A stretch of 64,000 nt of DNA. Source: Tanypteryx hageni. Lineage: Eukaryota; Arthropoda; Insecta; Odonata; Petaluridae. Each line of letters opens with the position of its first letter. Position 1 is the stretch's first letter. The stretch lies in assembly GCA_028673005.1 (NCBI GenBank), contig CM054112.1, forward strand, positions 191,181,144 to 191,245,143. Reading direction: 5' to 3'. A program made the position numbers and the translations under genes. Below the pieces are notes generated by a model that did not search any database, had not been told where the DNA came from, and was given only the letters and a program-made list of their open reading frames with translations. Positions 48,585-60,838 of this stretch are shown here, piece after piece.

Positions 48585-49260
48585 AATGAGTGTATTAAAA
48601 CCAGCTATACTTCAGCGACATCTAGAAACAAAACACAAGGATCATGCTGTGAAATCCATAGAGTTTTTTTTTAAATAAGCTAAGAGAAGTTAGCGCAATT
48701 GGAAAAAATATTTACTGGCTGTAATAATAAAAATGCAGTGCTGGCATCTTGTCAGGTATCGTTACTTATTGCAAAGGCTGGAAAAACTCACACTATAGCA
48801 GAGGAACTAATTTTATCAGCTGCAAAAACCATGGTAAGTGCCATGTTGAGAGATAAAGCAGCAAACAATTTGAATTTGATTTCATTATCAACTGATACCG
48901 TGGAGCTTAGAATCGAGTATATGTCCAAGAACGTAAAAGAGCAATTAATTGCAAGGATATGCAAAAGTCAATATTATTCACTTCAGATAGATGAAAGCAC
49001 AGATGTATCAAATAAGGCTTATTTGCTCACATTTATTCGATATGAATTCAAAAATGAACTTAATGAAGATTTACTATTATGCCACTCATTGACAACATGC
49101 ACTACTGGCGATGCTATATTTAACGTTTTGAATGATTTCTTAAACACAAATAAAATTGAATGGTCTGTGTAGGAATCAGCACTGATGGAGCTCATTAACA
49201 TAATATAAATTCTGGAATGGATGGTAAGTTTCAGTACATTCTTGAATCATTCCTTTAAGC
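48585..49260 (+). pseudogene. hAT-family transposase pseudogene (SCAND3/ZBED-like type)
   Basis: It begins with the end of a BED finger (LKPAILQRHLETKH). After a stop it is open for 157 codons: ASCQVSLLIAKAGKTHTIAE, YYSLQIDESTDVSNKAYLL and FIRYEF..ELNEDLLLCHSL. A one-base frameshift follows before CVGISTDGAH, and then the homology stops. The order matches the N-terminal half of SCAND3/ZBED5-type hAT proteins. It is truncated and frameshifted, and lies in the EAAT intron between exons I and H. Confidence 0.85.
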
Positions 49261-49335
49261 TTAGGGGGATGTATTGAGAATATAGCATAGTATAGCATAG
49301 CATATTCCTTGCCTTTCTTATGGGAATTATTATAT

Positions 49336-50512
49336 TTCTCGACATATAAGATGCACCGGGTATAAGATGCACCCCAGTTTTTTAGAAGATTTTTTTAGGA
49401 AGAAAGTATTTCGGTTCACCAAGGCATTTAGGAAGGGCCACATTGTGTATCATTTCCAGTCATGACTAAGACAGTATCCGGCAACATTTACAGAAAATAT
49501 TACAGTGTGATAAAAATTAAATATAATGTTTTAGATATAATTAATTCATAAAATAAATAAGGATGATCTAAAATATAAATAATTGCTTTGGGACTTGTAT
49601 ACCTAAATGTGCCCATTATGAATTTGGCAGTCGTATTAATTAAGCCGTCGGAGTGTGCCTCAAACGTCGCACAAATGAATACCCTTTACCAATAGTACTT
49701 ACATAAATTTATGTTCAAGATGATATTTCAATATAATGGGATAAATAATAAATAGAATGCATATGTAATAAGGATACATATGCTCAACTATATAGTTCTT
49801 TTTCTTCTGCAACTCTTTTTGCCTCATACATAATGATTTTGATTGATACAGCAATACCAAACTTCCACTGTTCTATTATCCATCACTTCCTCCTCTGATT
49901 ATGGCCATTTAAGACCATCCTTACAAAGACTATGTTTCTCTTATGTATCAACTTCAATTTTTCCGTGTTTTCTCCATTCACTAATCATTTTTTTCTATGG
50001 GAGGTGGACAGAAATAATGTGCTGCTGCTCGGTTTCAGTGCGTTTTTGAGTATTGAGTGACCTGAAGCTTATAGGAAAATGTTAGGTGCATCTTTTCATT
50101 CTTGTAGCCATTGCAATCTCAATACCTACACATAATGTTATTTATCCTAGATATTTATAAAATTTTTATTCAATGGGCTCATTAGGAACTAAAACATTGC
50201 AAATGTGCCGAAATTGTAATCACTGTGAGCGGATATGTGTTAAAGCACAATAATGAAAATGCATCCTCAAAACTCACGTTGCATAAGGTATTACTGTATA
50301 TATTAACATCATTTTCTCTATTAATTATTAATAACGTATATTTTAATATTTTTGCGGTGAATGACTGCCAATTATTCCATTTTTGAGGATGTGTTCATTA
50401 ATGTCAGTATTTAGAACACTAATAATCTTACCCTTGGCGTATTAGATGCAGGCTGATTTTGGGGATCATTTTTCTGGAAAATAGTGCACCTTATGGGCTG
50501 AAAAATACAGTA
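49336..50512 (-). mobile_element. Pogo-type transposon copy 1, degenerate
   Basis: The ends CGACATATAAGATGCACC and (reversed) CAGCCCATAAGGTGCAC form imperfect inverted repeats. On the minus strand from the ATG at 50111 the sequence corresponds to the CENP-B-type N-terminus seen in copy 2, but with stops. Similarity to copy 2 runs through most of the element. Confidence 0.75.
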
Positions 50513-51129
50513 ACTACACAGTTTTCAATAACTGAGATACAGCTCATCTATCGTTCCTTTTTATTTAATTTTTATATTAACTTGTACCTGTATGTATGCC
50601 ATGTTTCAAATCCAAATAACCAAAATGATTTTGGTTCTTCCACTCAAGCTAGGAGTGTAAAATTTTGACTATGTAGGTTATGGTATACACCCAATGTCAT
50701 AATTTGTAAAATCCAGAAAAGTGACCTGGGTTCGACTCTAGAGAATTTTTTCTATTTTCCATAAGAATACATAGGAAAAGTGAAAAAATTACTTGCAAGC
50801 TTTCTTCTGTCTAAATTTATAATACAAGTTGTTGGTGCTTGCATACTGCAAGAACTTAAAAAATCAACATACACCAAGATCTACACTCATAAATAAACCA
50901 ACGCAACATCATTTGAACTACACAGAGCCCATTTAAATAAGACAATAGTTTTTATTTTCCTAGATATTAAGACATCTATCCGGAATTTCTAAATTCTCTG
51001 GCGATCGGCTCGTGTCCAAGTCCAAGCTCACATCGCACTTTTTGTCATAACTATAATCATCAATAAGACAATAGCCTATATGTTACACTAAAACTTATGT
51101 AAAATTAGAATATTAGGATTATGCGTTAA

Positions 51130-51989
51130 GACGTCCTTGTGAATAGTGCAATTAATGCCACGGAACATTAGAAATCCTATAATGTCATAGAAATTATTTT
51201 AATATCTAGGATAAATACAGTTACATGTATTGAGATTGCAATGGCAGCAAGAGTAAAAAAATATGCCCACACTATTGGCTATAAGCTTCAGATGATTTGA
51301 TACACAAAAATTCTTGGAAGCTGAGCAGCAGAACGTCATTTTGGTCTACGTCCCACAAAAAAAATTATTCATGAATGAGGGAAACAGGAGGAAAAACTAA
51401 AAGTGACAGGAAAAGAGAAACATAGTCTTTGTAAACTTGTTCCTAAATGGTCACAACTAAACGAGTAAGGGAAAAAATGGATAATAGAACAGAAGAAGTT
51501 AGGTATTGCTGTATCGATCAAAATCGTTATGCACGAAGTAAAAAAGTTGCAGAAGGAAAAGGACTAGCTGAGCATACGTATCGTTATTACATATACATTC
51601 CATTTATTAGTAAATAAAATCTCATCTTGCTTAAGTTTAAAGAAGTGCTATCAGTAAGGGATGTCTATATGTGCGATGTGTGGTGCACTCCGACAACCTA
51701 AGTAATAGGACTGCCAAGTGCACACAGGGTACATTTAGCTATACAAGTTTTGAAGCAATTATTTATGTTTTACATCATCCCTATTTAATTTCACAAATTA
51801 AGTTTATCTAAACAATATTTAATTGTTATCACGCAATAATATTTTCTTCAAATGTTGCCAGATACAGATTTAATCATGGATAGAAATGATGCATGAAATA
51901 GCCTTTCCTTTGGTGAACAAGAAAACTTTGGTCCTGGAAAAATTTTCTAAAAAATTGGCGTGCATCATATAGCCCAAAAAATACCATAT
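51130..51989 (+). mobile_element. Pogo-type transposon copy 2, inverted relative to copy 1
   Basis: The right end, reversed, reads GGGCTATATGATGCACGCC, and the body matches copy 1 in reverse orientation. The left end is missing or too decayed to place. A piggyBac fragment was inserted immediately to its right (51994). Confidence 0.75.
51241..51590 (+). pseudogene. Pogo/Tigger transposase N-terminal remnant (CENP-B-like DNA-binding region)
   Basis: From the ATG at 51241 the frame reads HTIGYKLQMI, stop, then AAERHFGLRPTKKIIHE, stop, then GKQEEKLKVTGKEKHSL and WSQLNE. After another stop comes KKWIIEQKKLGIAVSIKI. This is the helix-turn-helix region of pogo-type transposases (YKL..I.YA...GN.AAER.FG). 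Several stops make it inactive; the catalytic domain is absent. Confidence 0.83.
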
Positions 51990-51993
51990 TTAA

Positions 51994-52551
51994 CCCTAAA
52001 ATGGTAATGCTATTTTTTTACGTACTTATTGGTAATGCTGCATCAGTTTGACTCACTTATACTTGGAATAAGGAAGTATTATTAAAACCTGTTTTAAAAT
52101 GATTTTTATAAATGTCAAAATGTAGTAAATGTTAGAAACGTGTAAATTAACAATTAGGGCACAATTTTTTTGGTACTCGCCACAGATAGGCTTCTTGCAA
52201 AGTATGCAGAGAGTGACGGTTTTCCTTCTCTTGGCATAATGGCACAAATGGCAGTACTTTCTTGATATTTGTCGCTCTGTTGCTTAATGTGTTCAAGAAC
52301 CTTACTTAAGTTTGTCAAACTGAATGTGCTTTTTTGCCATTGGCACATCAGCCCCTTGTGCAACTCTTGCATATAAATGTAGTGATAATGGTGACCGGAG
52401 AAAAATAACATTTTTCTCCTTTGACAGCACATAGACAACTAACTAGAGGAAGCACTATTAAGAGAGGGGGGAGCATGTTTGAACATGAACAGTGTTGGAC
52501 TCATCTTTAGGAAATGTGTGAGTCAGAGTGACTCATGTTACCATTCTAGGG
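51994..52551 (-). mobile_element. piggyBac element fragment flanked by TTAA
   Basis: The ends CCCTAAAATGGTAATGC and (reversed) CCCTAGAATGGTAACATG are inverted repeats. Both sides carry TTAA (51990-51993 and 52552-52555), the piggyBac target. At 558 bp it is internally deleted but retains a Cys-rich C-terminal remnant on the minus strand. Confidence 0.85.
52053..52300 (-). pseudogene. piggyBac transposase C-terminal Cys-rich remnant
   Basis: The minus strand reads CHLCHYAKRRKTVTLCILC then KKPICGEYQKNC, a C-X2-C ... C-X2-C-X4-C pattern like the zinc-binding tail of piggyBac transposases. The enclosing TTAA-flanked element supports this. The catalytic part is missing. Confidence 0.65.
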
Positions 52552-52917
52552 TTAAGTAAATTTTTAAATTTGGGATTTTTGGCGGGAATGTTTGGCGCCT
52601 TTTGAGGGCATTGTCTAAGGCAAATGCCACATTTGCCATAGCCTGGTTACAGCAATGTTCGTAAGTAACAAAATGGAATACACCCAGAGAACCATCATAT
52701 GAAACAAAAGTTAACAAATCGATTAAATAACCTCATGAGTAGAAATGAAAATTAAAAATATTCTTAATGTGTATATGGTGTAAGGCCTGTGGCATTATGG
52801 CTTTCTGAATATAGACTTACAGCACTTCATTGTTATAAATCAATGTATTTTAAACCTTCAGCCAAAGGACAGTGATATTAATCAGATTGTTTTTGGACCA
52901 ATTATCAATATAACAAC

Positions 52918-53215
52918 ATCTAACCATCCATATTAATATATTGTCACATTTCTCCTACAATGCAATTTGTTCTGTAAAAGCAATATTTGCCCTGTTGTGT
53001 ATATTTTAGCTTTTAGACAGCTTCCTTATATTTATGAGATAATGAAGAAAGCAATACAAACTTAAAAATATATTTGATAAACACTTTTCTAATAATAAAA
53101 TTTTAAATTTCATAAATCACAGTGAAATTAATGAGTGAAGATTCTCAATGTTTTCTGAACTGGGTATGGATAATGTGAATCTTCCTGCTTTTGGTATATT
53201 ACTTAATGGAGCACA
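52918..53215. repeat. Interspersed repeat, copy 2
   Basis: Reverse-complement match to 780-1190, missing part of the middle. The identity of this family is unknown. Confidence 0.65.
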
Positions 53216-53351
53216 AAATATATTTTTATAAGGTGAAAACATTTTACCTATTTATAAGATGAAGAAAGAAGGAGGTACACATTTAACCTTTTGCATTGGA
53301 CAAAATTATGCTCTATTCCAACTCCAGCTGTTTCATTAATTCAATTAATAC

Positions 53352-53546
53352 CTGACTGTGATGAGACTCCCTATTCCTAAGGTAACATTGTTCATCTGAG
53401 CTATGAATATGGCAGCAACAGTTTCATAGAGCACAGTTCCATCCTTGTTGATTGAAGCTCCCATTGAAGTAACGAACCTGGTGACCCTTTGATCAATTGC
53501 ATTATTCACTTCCAAGCAATTAAATGTAACTGGAAGGGAGGCAGCA
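53352..53546 (-). CDS. EAAT exon H: HP1 tip and TM7 with altered NMDGT motif
   Basis: This exon continues HP1 as [13 protein letters not shown], then encodes [21 protein letters not shown] and [10 protein letters not shown]. The TM7 motif, NMDGT in nearly all SLC1 proteins, reads NKDGT here: AAC AAG GAT GGA ACT on the minus strand. The Asn and Asp that line the ion sites are kept; the Met is Lys. Confidence 0.95.
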
Positions 53547-53769
53547 CTACAAAATTTGCAAAACAAAATTATTAGTAAAGTAGCTTTGAAAGGTTTTACA
53601 CATTTAAAAAAATGAATCATATTGAGTGATACAAATTGTACCATATGGAAGAATTCAGGTTTTTTAAATTTTTACATCTATATGCCTTTACTTCTGGAAA
53701 TTGCACGTTGTGATTGTTAATTTAATTAGTACTAATAACCTTGGCCAAAGTCCATAGTTCTTTTATATA

Positions 53770-55509
53770 CCATATATACTTGTGTATAACGTGCACTCAT
53801 ACTTTTTGCCAAAAAATCCCAACTTTTCCTTATACCTGTGTATAATATGCACCCTAGATTTTGAGGGGTAGGTATAAGAACAAAACTTCAGAATCACAAT
53901 GTCTTGTTAGGTATTAACTACAGTACCATAAATAAATAAATAAATACAGACCCTTCCCGGGTAACAGAAGACTCAACTTACGCATATCTGACTTTACGTA
54001 AAAACCTCAGAAAATTAATTTTTAAAATCCGAAAATTCTAAGTTGCGAAAATTTGCTTACACAGCAAAATTCTTCAGGCTGAAAGGTCAAATGTTGAATG
54101 AAGTTTAAACATGTCAATTTATTTTAAATTTATCAAACTACACGTAACACTTATTTACAGAATATTGAATGGCTAAAGATATTTAATATGAAATCTTAAA
54201 TTTCATTGCGTATTGCTGTCATCTTCTTCGCATAATTATTTGGTGCTGAAGATGAATTCTATGGGTTTTAAATCACTAACATTGTTAATTATATATAATA
54301 TATATTCATTAACTAAAAAAACTATTTCAATTTGCACATATACTATGTTTGTTGATTTCGATACTTATTTTGCAGGAGTCTACCTGGCAATTTTGTGGAA
54401 GACTACAGCAATCAGCTGATCGACTAATGAAATGTGGAATATTTGGAGAGGATGGAAATACAATTGTAAGAAAGTAAGTAGGTGTATGATACATTTACTT
54501 AATATCAGTATAAGCTGGATTATTGATAAGTACTGTGGTTTTCCCCTCAATTCACCCAAAAAATGAGAATCTGGTGTGAGTTAGGTACACTTCAATTTTT
54601 TATTTTAACTGCACAAAAGTGGGTGCTACTATAGTGTGTAGTTTACTAGGATATTTACACTATAGCGTGCGCTCTACAACATAGACTGCAGTCTACAAGT
54701 TTTACAGTACTTTAGAATGTATAAAATCCCAAATTTATTGTGATTAATTATTTTAGTTATTCAGTATTATTATATTTTTTATATTAAAAAAACAAAATTT
54801 TGCTAAATAATTTATTAACTAAATGATATACACTTTGAATATTACCTTAAAATTTCCCATAATTTACATAATTTCACATCAAGTTACAAATAAATCATCA
54901 TTACCTTACCTTAGAATTTCCAACAATTTTCACATTTTCAAATCACGTACTTCAACCATATACACATCGTATGTCATTTTAAATGCTACAAATAAATCAT
55001 GGAAAAATGCATTGCCTTTCTGAACAGAACGTGAAGTTTGGCACCATTTACAGGACAGCAAAATACAGACCTAAATTCTCAACCTCTGTCATGTTTTCTT
55101 ATTTCTTGCATGATGCTACAACATTGATGACAAAGCTCTGCTTCCTGTGGTGCGCCAAGAAGATTATGCTCATGTAAATCATGTAAAATCTTTCAGCAAT
55201 GTTGTAAAGGGAAAATAATTTGTTCAACACTGATGTTCTTAGCTTGAACTCTAGAACAATACTAATGTTTGTCTTCATGATTCCCCCTTTTATATTCTGA
55301 CCTCCCATTTAGGTGAAGTCAGATCAGCACAATTTAACTCAGGTCAGGTAGGGTATTATTAGACTGCATGCTATAGTATTGATCAGCACAAATTCTTCTA
55401 TAGACTACAGATATCTTGGTAGACCACATGCTATAGTATACCCTTACTTTATGACAAAAAAATTTGATCTTCAAAATGCACGTTATGCACGACACATGAG
55501 TATATATGG
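53770..55509. mobile_element. TA-flanked DNA transposon of 1.7 kb, pogo/Tc1 type
   Basis: The ends CCATATATACTTGTGTATAA and (reversed) CCATATATACTCATGTGTCG are inverted, both continuing to AACGTGCA. TA lies on both sides (53768-53769 and 55510-55511). A short acidic EDEFYGF-stop near 54250 may be the C-terminus of a pogo-type transposase. A nested fragment with a CCCGGGTAAC end lies at about 53950-54075. It lies in the EAAT intron between exons H and G. Confidence 0.78.
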
Positions 55510-56422
55510 TACCTAATTTTCAGTAAATAAAATAAAATATGGAGAGAGATGCTGGAAAATTATAATAAATTGATGAAGCAAATTAAAAATATCAAGCTTA
55601 AATGACCAAGTACCATGCTTCTCAAATACAGAATTTAATTTTAGCAAATAAGCTTTTGAGGTCAAGCAGCCTTTCTTCTGTTAATTTTAATCACTGATTC
55701 ATTTATAATTATTGAAAATTATTCATAACTTTTGATCTTTAAAATTCTCTCTAATTCATTTTAAGTCATGGATTATCATACATGTAAACTCATCTGCATG
55801 ATGACAACACACTAAATTGAGTACATTAATTGGACTCAAAATAATAACTTGTATAGGAAAAATCTTGGGATGCCATTTTATTATAATTAAAGGAATTTCT
55901 TTGAGGATGCAAAAGATGACATATGATCAACTTGGTGTATTTAAAAGCTTTAATAAGTGACTGTTATTACCACAACAAGATTGAGCACCTATGGTAGTTT
56001 AATGAAGCCTTTTTCAAAATAAAAATTTTATTTATTATTATTTTCCCTGCACTGTAATAAAATAATTTCATTCTAATTGTAATTAGTGTGATATTTGAGT
56101 ATTAAATAAATATTTATTTAGAGAAGAAGATATTATTGATATTTTTTGTAGTAGATCTGTGGCGCATTTTGTAAGTGGTGCTTCTGGCAAATGCCACATT
56201 CACCATACTTGAGATAAATATCCATATTAATGGTTGATTAAAACTTTTGGTTAAAATTTTGTTTCCAGAAATATTAAGTCATTGTGATAAGATAAGATCA
56301 TATTAGGATAACTATAATTGCAATAATTTATTATAAAGTTGCTATATTAGGTACGTAATGCAATAAAATTTTAACTTCTAAAATCTATGCATAAGAGGAA
56401 GATAGTACATCTTAACTACTAC

Positions 56423-56656
56423 CTGGAGGCTGTTGCAAGTGCAGTCAGCCATGCCTGAAGCATTCCCAAGAAAAATTTTAAAGGGTTCTTCTTTGTCACG
56501 AGGAAGTATATTCCTGGAAGGATTACTATTGCATGTATCATAAGCCCAATTAGCACAACTGACATATAGAGACCAAGTTGAGCAGCTGTGGCAGCCAAGT
56601 CAGGCACACTTATGATCTTACCAGCAATCAAGCTCAGTATACCAAAAGGTGAATAC
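56423..56656 (-). CDS. EAAT exon G: TM5-TM6 and start of HP1
   Basis: The exon encodes [47 protein letters not shown] and WLTALATAS, matching the family's Y.P.GI.FLIAGKI, LLIHA.IVLP and RKNP motifs. It ends inside hairpin HP1, the intracellular gate, with the Ser codon split across the intron (AG|T). Confidence 0.95.
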
Positions 56657-58931
56657 CTTGGTTGAAAAGGAGATAAGAAGGTATCATTAATTAGTCAATG
56701 AGATTATTTTTTTACTTACTATTGAAATGTAATACAAACAATAATTTATATAAAATAATAGTCTCCTGGAGTTTGCAAACAAAATATGATGATAGAAAAA
56801 CATGATTTAGCACAATTGCATTGTTAGAAATATGAGGGAGACCTGAAAAATAATCTTAGGATGCTTGCAACTAACAAAATTTCATATTTAAATTTATACT
56901 AAGAATAAAACTGTAAGAAGAGATCAACATATAAAATACTTCAGATTCTATGTTATTTTAATTTTTGAGATCTATTTGGATTTGAGAAATTTCAAAAAAA
57001 TATTATAAAATACTCTATGATAGCATGAAATAATTATAATGAGAGTTATTAAATTCAGTTGCACTTATTTTTTCAATTAAAATCTCTTAGGTCAATGGAA
57101 AATTAATTAAGAATTAAGAACACTGCAGAAGGAAATTATCTAGTTTTTTACTAATTACTAGAGATTTATTAAAATAACCTCCTCTTGACCCTTCTTTAAC
57201 AGAGTAAGTGTCAGAAATAGAGAAAACAAGGAATATTTCATAGATAAAACTTTCCAAATGAAAATCGCTTATTCAGTTAGAGCAAATAAGATTGTTGATA
57301 TTAATCATAACAAGGACATGATATTCCCAAGTGCTAGATAACTTACAGATCATTCTCATGACATACACTTGAATCAGTTAATTAAATTCCATTTTTCAAT
57401 TTCCAATTTTTAATGAAGAATTGTGACATAAAGCAACATATTATTGACTATGAAAAAAATTAATTCTATAATACATGAGCCATTTATCCGTTGAAGTTGT
57501 ATGCAATTTGTAAACATCAAATTTAGGTTGTTGTCATTCTCTAAAATTGGATGTAATCAAACTAGATCAAATTTCATTTAAACCATTTTTTAATATTTTT
57601 TACAATTTCCTCTTCCACAGAGGATATTTCTTTGAAGTTAATCTTCCCTAGCATATAATGTGGTTGTATGATTCAAATTGTAACATACCATTTTCCTATC
57701 ATAAGTCGTTTTTCACCTAGGCTTATTTTTTGGCATCATTTCTACAATAAGCTGATGTTTTGGTTGCAGACACTTGCATAAACTGAAGCACCTCATGGAG
57801 CAACTCTACAGCCTTTTGGTGGATTGTCATGAAATTTACTATGCTGAACGCATATCTCAATATAATGTTAAGTATCATATGTAAATCAGGTAAGTCAAGG
57901 ATACTCTGTGGACATCCTGATAGCCAAGTCAATTTCCTTAAAACATTTAATACTATACTAAGGGCCCTGCTCCTATGTGCTATGCACATCAACCCCGACC
58001 TTCTCTCACTCCAGAGACCTCGGTACTGTGCAACTCAGTAAGCTGAAAGTAATTTTTTGGGATTATTCTTATCAAGACGCAAATGTTTTTTTGAAAAGTT
58101 TCTTTCTCCAATGTACTCTTTCCAAAATATAAACATTTTAACATTTTAAATGGCTGCTATTTTGTTTCAAGATGAAGACTGAAAATTAAAATAGTTTTCT
58201 TGTGGCCTCCTAGCTGGTAGAAACAAAATGTCATTTTCAGCATTTGTCTACGACAAACAGTTCCTGAGATACACAGAGGGATGGATGGACAGAAAAATTA
58301 TACATAGGATTGACCCCTGCAATGAGAGATTTAGCGGATGTGATTAGAGTCTGAATGAGCTGATTTAACTTAATTAGGTAATATATATTTTTTAATTCTT
58401 GTGCATGGTGCTTTTCATGCTTAAAAAATTCTAAATACAGTCATCAAATTTTCATAGGTTCCATCTTTTTGAATCAAATGAAAATTGAGGGCAAAATAGT
58501 ATTTGAGATCCATCTTGATGGTCGAATTACTCTGTAACAAAAACGAATGTGTTTAAATCCTAAACTAAAAGAAGAGAATTTGATTTATAAGTTAATTTCA
58601 AAGGCAATGGAAGTTACAGTATATGTATATTCATGAGATTAGAGACATTCTCATTCCAGTGGTTAGTGTTCCAGAATAATAAGCTTATAGCATATCTATC
58701 ATCCTATATAGATTGTGCAAAGCTCCTATTAAAAAACTACTACATAGTTATTTTTTTGCAATTTTCCTGCCATAACAGATTCTGAGCCCTCCGGAGGAAT
58801 AATAGCAGTTTTTCCAACAAAATTCTCAATTTTCTGTTTAATTAAAGTAGCTTATTTTTTAAGTTAATTTGTGTATATACAATACAAATCTCTCTAACAA
58901 TAAGATCTCAATTTTAAAGCGGAATTCTTAC
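56657..58931. other. EAAT intron between exons G and F
   Basis: AT-rich. An 89-codon minus-strand ORF (57723-57992) has no recognisable domain or splice context. About 58250-58320 has a tail-like phrase (GAGATACACAGAGGGATGG) of the sort seen in LINE or Penelope-like remnants. Nothing else was recognised. Confidence 0.5.
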
Positions 58932-59134
58932 CACATAACGACTTTGACCATTTCCATGATGATATCATTGATCATAAAGCAAAACTCCACCACAATCTCG
59001 CCTTTTTCGCCAAACTGTCTGGCAAAAATTCCGAATGCTATAGAAAATATTATCAAGCCCATGATGTTGGAGCCATCCTTGTTTACAAGCAAGGTATTCC
59101 ATGTGACTTCGCTGGTGTTGGACGAAGGAGGCAC
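58932..59134 (-). CDS. EAAT exon F: glycosylated loop, TM4 and TM5 start
   Basis: The exon starts with PPSSNTSEV, which holds a likely N-glycosylation sequon (NTS). It then encodes NIMGLIIFSIAFGIFA and the segment EFCFMINDIIMEMVKVVMW. The vertebrate pattern GLVVFS..FG and FF..LNE..M.LV..IMW is clear. The loop is much shorter than in human EAAT1. Confidence 0.94.
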
Positions 59135-59743
59135 CTGCGTATGTAACACAAAGGGAAAGGTTGAATTTAACAGTAGATGTAAACGCTTAAAAAATCTATC
59201 GCATTTGAATGTGGACTAGTATGGTAATACAGAATAGAATAAAAACTTTTAAAAATTCATATAAAGAATTTTAATTGGCACTATCACAGTTTCTGTTCAT
59301 CATAGCAGCCACACTTAGCAACCGTTTACGCACACAGGTAAAACGTGATATAATTGTTCTTCTGATGATACCCTGTAGTAGCGAAACCTATGTGATATAA
59401 ATAAAAATGCTCTTAATAGTATTTTTAATGTATCGTGAGAAACTTGTGAAACAGTCATTATAATTATACGTCCAACTTTAGAATCCGAACCATACTCATC
59501 TTCTTCAGTGATTTTATGATTATTTCCACTGTGGAAGATATTATTTTAAAATCAATCTATTCGTGTGAGTATTTTTATTATCGATTTTTTCATTACTTCA
59601 TATAATCAACATCGGCAAAATAAGCTGTTTATTGTAATAGCGGAAAATAATTTATTGATTTGGAAAGTTATTATTTATCTGAGTACCCCTAAAAGTTTAT
59701 ATCAGTTTCTTTTTTATCGCTGATTTCCATTGAATATACTAAC

Positions 59744-59807
59744 CTCCTCATAAACTGTTTGAGCCTGTTGAAAACTCGCCTGAATAATGTTGTCTGGAAA
59801 CATATTC
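59744..59807 (-). CDS. EAAT exon E: loop exon, 64 bases
   Basis: This small exon encodes NMFPDNIIQASFQQAQTVYE, the RNMFP.N...A.F.Q motif of animal EAATs. Its acceptor ends GCCAG and its donor is GTTAGT. It is too short to show up in an ORF search but is fixed by exact phase on both sides. Confidence 0.93.
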
Positions 59808-59942
59808 CTGGCAATATGCAAAAATAACGACAATATGAATTAGGTAAACATTTGAAGAATTTTCTGAATGAAATTTTTGTATGAGAACATTTCCATTACT
59901 AAATTGAATACCTCAGTTGGAAAATAAGAATCGTGCTCTTAC

Positions 59943-60060
59943 CTTAAAATATCGAGGATAGCGTCTAGGGCAGTGAGTTTTGGTGTTTTACTGTCTGACG
60001 GCTCTTTAAATTCTTTTATGGTCGGATCTCCGGGATGAATTGTTACCGCCAAGATTACTC
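59943..60060 (-). CDS. EAAT exon D: end of TM3 and extracellular loop
   Basis: The exon reads VILAVTIHPGDP, the family's I.HPG motif. A short hydrophilic loop follows, then LTALDAILDILR, matching the amphipathic DA.LDL.RN segment. The donor is GTAAGA. Confidence 0.93.
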
Positions 60061-60157
60061 CTATTGAAAGTAACAGCATGAATTCTTGCATAAACAACTA
60101 AGTTAATAATAATATCAACCAAAAAACTAGTATCGCTCATTTTCCATTAGTTTAGAG

Positions 60158-60673
60158 CAGGGGTCTCAAACTCACAATGGTGCGCGGGCCGCATGAAGGC
60201 CCTCTACCGAACCCGCGGGCCCCATTATGGCACCGTACAAAGTCCGCATACCTGCATACCTTCCCATTATCACACCGTTTAGTATTCTTTGGACATACAA
60301 TCTCCATTTCTACAAGGAAGAAACCACCCCAACCCTATGATGCGGCCTCAAACCCATTCATTACAAAAATGCTAGATTCGGCGTCTAGGGTTAGGATCTT
60401 CGGACACGCAAGAAACACACCAGCAGCAGAAAGAGCATAGTTAGTAGGTACCCCACATGTGCAGAATTTTTATAAATCGGAATGAGCAATAATTTGCTTA
60501 TAGGTATTTTAAAAGTGCTGATTTGGCATACTTATTAAATTTCTTAGATTTACGTGAACTATTTTATAAGAAATATATGTGAGTCTTGGCAGTCTAGTGT
60601 AAACTAGCTTACTTAGCGGGCCGCAGAAATGTACTACGGGGGCCGAATGCGGCCTGCGAGTTTGAGATCCCTG
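60158..60673. mobile_element. hAT-type MITE with perfect 8-bp target duplication GTTTAGAG
   Basis: The ends CAGGGGTCTCAAACTC and (reversed) CAGGGATCTCAAACTCGC are inverted, followed inside by GCGGGCCGCA-type sequence at both ends. The flanks 60150-60157 and 60674-60681 are identical. It is 516 bp and non-coding; the ORF across its left end has no features. It is in the intron between EAAT exons D and C. Confidence 0.9.
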
Positions 60674-60838
60674 GTTTAGAGGCTCTGCTTAATTTGCATA
60701 ATTAATAAAAGTAAATGAGGACTTAATAAAAGTCATACTATTGCAGAGAATATCTATCTACATAAATGGCGATCAAAATTTTCAAAGCTTAATCGTTTAC
60801 CTTAAAAAAAACTCTCTAGAGCTATCTCGTCCACTTAC

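Noticed and set aside
57723..57992. 89-codon minus-strand ORF in an EAAT intron
   Set aside because: Hydrophobic but without family motifs; the EAAT frame passes directly from exon F to exon G in phase without it.
60177..60440. 87-codon + strand ORF
   Set aside because: It lies across a hAT-type MITE and is not conserved protein sequence.
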